From NCBI GenBank assembly GCA_003220195.1, contig QHRT01000032.1, positions 1 through 8,081 on the forward strand: 8,081 nt of DNA, written 5' to 3'. This DNA comes from Candidatus Rokuibacteriota bacterium (GTDB taxonomy: Bacteria; Methylomirabilota; Methylomirabilia; Rokubacteriales; CSP1-6). The notes under the pieces were generated by a model that was given only the letters and a program-made list of their open reading frames with translations, was not told the DNA's origin and ran no database searches. The translations under genes were made by a program, and so were the position numbers. Positions 5,046-8,081 of the stretch are shown piece after piece (position 1 is the first letter of the stretch; each line of letters starts with the position of its first letter).

Positions 5046-8000
5046 TCACCGCGCGTTCCGGCGTCGCGCCACCGACGCGCCGAGCAGCGCGGCGACCTCG
5101 CGCAGCAAGCCGTCGCGGCTGTAGGCGCCCTTCTGCAGCACGCGCTCGACTCCGCCGTTGAGCCGGCGGCGGTCGTCGTCCGTCAGCGCCTTCGCGGTGA
5201 GCACGGCGATCGGGATCGCGCGCCACGTCTCGTGGCGACGGACCTCGTCCACGAACTCGAAGCCGTCCATCTCCGGCATCATCAGGTCGAGCAGCACGAT
5301 CCCGGGCACCACCTCGCGGAGGCGCTCGAGCGCCATGCGTCCGTTCTCCGCCTCGACGACCGCGTAGCCCGCGGCCTGGAGCGTCCGTCGCAAGACCTCG
5401 CGCATCGCGGGATCGTCGTCGACGACGAGCACCGGTGCCGCGCGGCGATACCGCTCCAGCACCGACAGGAGCCGCTCGCGGTCGATCGGCTTCGTCAGGA
5501 AGTCGGCGGCGCCGAGCGTGTAACCGAGATTCCGATCGTCCACGATGGTCAGCATGATCACCGGGATATCCGCGGTCACGGGATCGCTCTTCAGCTCCGA
5601 GAGCACCGCCCAGCCGTCCATCCCGGGCATCATGACGTCGAGCGTGATCGCGTCCGGCGTCATCTCGCGCGCGAGTCGCAGGCCGTCGTCTCCGCCCGGC
5701 GCCGGGACAACGCGATAGCCCTCCTTGCCCAGGAACCGCTGCATCAGGTCGCGCACGGCCGGATCGTCGTCGATCACGAGCACGACCGCGGTCGGCGTGG
5801 TCGTCGCCACGTCCGCGGCCGACGTCGCGGGCTCCGCGGACACCGGCGACTCGGCGCGCGGCTCGGGAACGACGCGCGGCAAGCGGATCGTGAACGTGCT
5901 GCCGCGTCCCGCCTCGCTCTCGACGGCGATGTCGCCGCCCATCATGCGGCAGAGCCGCCGCGAGAGCGCCAGCCCGAGTCCCGTCCCGCCGTATTTCCGC
6001 CCGGTCGCGGCATCCGCCTGGGTGAATTCCTGGAAGAGCCGGCCAACCTGCTCGGGCGTCATGCCGATGCCGGTGTCGCTGACAGTGAAGACGATCGACT
6101 CGGTGTCCGCGCGCGTCGCCACGTCGACGCCGAGCGACACGACGCCGTGCTCGGTGAACTTGCACGCGTTGGAGAGCAGATTCAACAGCGCCTGTCTCAC
6201 CTTCGTGAGATCCGCGCGCATCGTACCCGCGTCTCCATCGCACCGGACGTCGAGGCGGTTGCCACGTCGCTGGGCCAGCGGTGTGATGACCGCGCCGATC
6301 TCGTCGACGAGCTGTTGCACGGAGAACTCTTCGAGGAACAGCTCCATCTTGCCGGCCTCGATCTTGGAGAGATCGAGCACCGCGTTGATCAGTTCGAGCA
6401 GGTGCTTGCCGGCGCCGTGGATCTTGCGGAGATCCGAGACGAACGACTCCTGGCCGAGGTCGGTCGCTTCTTCCTCGAGCATCTCGCTGTAACCGATGAT
6501 CGCGTTGAGTGGCGTCCGGAGCTCGTGCGACATGTTCGCGAGGAATTCGGACTTGTGACGGCTCGCGACCTCCAGCTCGCGGCCTTTCTCCTCCAGCTCG
6601 CGGAACAGCCGAGCGTTCTGGATGGCGAGCGCGGACTGCGTCGCGAACGTACGGAGCAGGTCGATGACCTCGCGTGCGAACTCGCCCGGTTCTCGCCGGA
6701 ACACGGTCAGCGCGCCGATCAGGTGATCTTCGCGCAGCAGCGGCACGGCGAGGAGCGATCGGTAGCCTGCGTGCACCAGCGCGTCGCGAACCGGGGTGCG
6801 GCCGGGGAGGTCCGCGAGCATGTTGGTCACCTGCACCGGTTCACGGGCCGCGGCCAGCCGGCCCGTCGCGCCCTCGCCCTTGCGAACCGGCGTGGCGATC
6901 AGCGTCTGCACCACGTCGTCTTCGAGCCGCTCGGTGGCCCGGGGCTCGAAGACTTCGCGTCCGGCGTCGTATTCGTAGATGACGCCGGCGTCCACACCGG
7001 TCAACTCGGTCGCGCGCGAAACGATCGTGCTGAGCACGGTCTGCAGCTCGAGCGTCGAGCTGATCGCCTGCCCGACTTCGCCGAGCGCCCGGAGCTCACC
7101 GACCGAGCGCGTCAGATCGGCGGTCCGCGCCTGCAGCTCCTTGAACAGCCGCACGTTCTCGATCGCGATCACCGCCTGGTCGGCGAAGGTCTGGAGCATC
7201 GCGATCTGCTTGGGCAGGAACGGCCCCGGCTGGTGTCGGTCGACGGTGATCGCACCGACGACCTGGTCTTCTCGAATCATCGGAACCGACAGCACGCCGC
7301 CCACGTTCCCGGCGGCGCGCGCGGCGTCAGCCAGGTCGTAGTCGGAGTCGGTCAGCCGATCAGGAATGTGTACCAGGGACCTCGTCTGAATCGCCCGCGC
7401 CGTGAAGCTGCCCCGTCCGGGCGGCCGCGGGAACGCCCCGCGCAGCGTCGCCGCCCACGTCTCCGACGTGTCGGCCAGCGCCACGAGGTGGATCAGCGCG
7501 CCGTCGAACGTGAACACCGCACACTGACGCGCGTCGCAGAGTCGTTTCGCGCGCTGCGCGATCGTTTCGAACACCGGCTGGACGTCGGTCGGGGAGCTCG
7601 AGATGACGCGCAGGATGTCGCCGGTCGCCGTCTGCTGCTCGAGCGCCTCGGTCACCTCGCGGTTGCGCTGCTCCAGCTCCTTGAACAAGCGCACGTTCTC
7701 GATCGCGATCACGGCCTGGTCGGCGAACGTCTGGAGGAGCGCGACCTGCTTGTCGGTGAACGGCTGCACCACCGTGCGGCGGATCAGGATCGCGCCGATG
7801 GCGACGCCCTCGCGCAGCAACGGCACCGCCAGATGCGTGCGTGCGCCGACCGTCAGCGCGGCGTTCTTGATCGCCGGGTACTCCGCGTCGAGCAGCGGCA
7901 GGATGTCGTCGATGTGGATCGTGCGGCGGTCCACCATGGCCCGTCCGGACGTGCTCCCGCGAGTCGGCGGACCCGGCGCCGGGGTGATAGGCTGAAGCGA

Positions 8001-8081
8001 GCCGACGTGCGCGACCATGCGCTGCTGGTCGTCCTCCAGCTGGAAAATGACCGCGTCATCCGCTCCGCAGACGCGGGCCGC
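5046..8081 (-). CDS. Multi-GAF hybrid sensor histidine kinase with two C-terminal receivers (5' end cut by window edge)
   Basis: The frame is open to the right edge, giving 1011 in-window residues. The Met encoded at 8016-8018 lies inside a GAF domain and is not the start. Order, numbering from the first in-window residue: GAF1 (1-131, N-terminus missing), GAF2 (about 167-312), GAF3 (about 348-492), HisKA (about 509-574; H-box SHELRTPLN, His519), and HATPase_c (about 621-736; N-box Asn638, DTGIGM 669-674, LFQEF 682-686, GTGLGLAL 699-706). REC1 (about 766-880) has DDD from 771, phosphoacceptor Asp815 and Lys864 in LTKP. REC2 (about 883-1000) has VVDDD, Asp932 in LLDLMMPEMDG and Lys984, which is followed by Gly instead of the usual Pro. 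GAF units are joined by long charged helices. No membrane segment or HPt is visible, so the visible part is cytosolic. It should autophosphorylate and feed its own receivers, and perhaps the receiver of the adjacent cyclase. The ligands of the GAF domains are unknown. Confidence 0.96.
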   Translation of the reverse strand, partial: AARVCGADDAVIFQLEDDQQRMVAHVGSLQPITPAPGPPTRGSTSGRAMVDRRTIHIDDILPLLDAEYPAIKNAALTVGARTHLAVPLLREGVAIGAILIRRTVVQPFTDKQVALLQTFADQAVIAIENVRLFKELEQRNREVTEALEQQTATGDILRVISSSPTDVQPVFETIAQRAKRLCDARQCAVFTFDGALIHLVALADTSETWAATLRGAFPRPPGRGSFTARAIQTRSLVHIPDRLTDSDYDLADAARAAGNVGGVLSVPMIREDQVVGAITVDRHQPGPFLPKQIAMLQTFADQAVIAIENVRLFKELQARTADLTRSVGELRALGEVGQAISSTLELQTVLSTIVSRATELTGVDAGVIYEYDAGREVFEPRATERLEDDVVQTLIATPVRKGEGATGRLAAAREPVQVTNMLADLPGRTPVRDALVHAGYRSLLAVPLLREDHLIGALTVFRREPGEFAREVIDLLRTFATQSALAIQNARLFRELEEKGRELEVASRHKSEFLANMSHELRTPLNAIIGYSEMLEEEATDLGQESFVSDLRKIHGAGKHLLELINAVLDLSKIEAGKMELFLEEFSVQQLVDEIGAVITPLAQRRGNRLDVRCDGDAGTMRADLTKVRQALLNLLSNACKFTEHGVVSLGVDVATRADTESIVFTVSDTGIGMTPEQVGRLFQEFTQADAATGRKYGGTGLGLALSRRLCRMMGGDIAVESEAGRGSTFTIRLPRVVPEPRAESPVSAEPATSAADVATTTPTAVVLVIDDDPAVRDLMQRFLGKEGYRVVPAPGGDDGLRLAREMTPDAITLDVMMPGMDGWAVLSELKSDPVTADIPVIMLTIVDDRNLGYTLGAADFLTKPIDRERLLSVLERYRRAAPVLVVDDDPAMREVLRRTLQAAGYAVVEAENGRMALERLREVVPGIVLLDLMMPEMDGFEFVDEVRRHETWRAIPIAVLTAKALTDDDRRRLNGGVERVLQKGAYSRDGLLREVAALLGASVARRRNAR
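7141..7212 (-). repeat. Intragenic direct repeat, copy 2 (end of GAF2 and linker helix)
   Basis: This 72-bp segment matches 7681-7752 with 7 mismatches, counted by eye. It encodes the last helix of GAF2 and the start of the signalling helix, including LQTFADQAVIAIENV. The spacing of exactly 540 bp (180 codons) keeps the frame and reflects duplication of a whole GAF-plus-linker unit. Confidence 0.85.
7681..7752 (-). repeat. Intragenic direct repeat, copy 1 (end of GAF1 and linker helix)
   Basis: This is the partner of 7141-7212, with 65 of 72 bases the same. Both copies encode an identical run from LQTFADQ through NVRLFKEL. A more diverged third version lies near 6600-6670 at the end of GAF3 (LRTFATQSALAIQNARLF). 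Confidence 0.85.

Noticed and set aside
1753..6243. Alternative minus-strand frames at 1753-3090 and 4918-6243
   Set aside because: They are out-of-frame shadows of the binding-protein gene and the hybrid kinase; their translations are low-complexity Arg/Ala/Gly with no family motifs.
8016..8018. ATG at 8018 as the start of the hybrid kinase
   Set aside because: The frame stays open to the window edge and the upstream residues (RVCGADDAVIFQLEDD) are ordinary GAF sequence, so the true start is outside the window.
1..8081. tRNA/rRNA genes, CRISPR arrays, insertion sequences, att sites
   Set aside because: No short regularly spaced repeats, transposase or integrase motifs, terminal inverted repeats or RNA-gene signatures were seen; coding is nearly continuous.

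Overview
The window is GC-rich (roughly two-thirds G+C by eye) and every gene I can support lies on the minus strand, so the biology reads from right to left. The coding style, a transporter binding protein with a signal peptide but no lipobox cysteine, and a soluble multi-GAF hybrid kinase with long signalling helices all point to a GC-rich diderm bacterium. This kind of gene content is familiar from soil and sediment lineages such as Rokubacteria/Methylomirabilota or some Proteobacteria, but the taxon is an impression, not something the sequence proves.

Right part (8081 to 5046): the 3' portion of a large hybrid sensor histidine kinase whose N-terminus lies outside the window. Domain order is partial GAF - GAF - GAF - HisKA - HATPase_c - REC - REC. 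No membrane segment is seen. A 124-bp gap with a short GC hairpin follows, then a second signalling gene (4921 to 3362): a DHp-like N-terminus with an intact H-box but no ATPase domain, then a receiver domain, a coiled coil and a class III nucleotide cyclase domain.

Left part (3317 to 1): a tightly packed ABC importer cluster of the dipeptide/oligopeptide/nickel type: a secreted substrate-binding protein (SBP_bac_5), a DppB-like permease and a DppC-like permease cut by the window edge. Spacings from right to left are 124, 44 and 13 bp and finally an 8-bp overlap, so the four or five genes could be one transcription unit. The ATPase subunits (DppD/DppF type) are not in the window and may lie beyond the left edge.

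How they may work together (inference): the hybrid kinase could autophosphorylate in response to a ligand on its GAF domains and pass phosphate to its own receivers or to the receiver of the cyclase, changing cyclic nucleotide output. The transporter genes sit directly downstream of the cyclase and may be co-expressed with it. The most interesting observation is that the cyclase N-terminus appears to hold two consecutive DHp-like helical hairpins: one with an intact phosphoacceptor histidine, the other degenerate with alanine at that position, and no kinase domain to serve them in cis. No RNA gene, mobile element, CRISPR array or convincing terminator was found.
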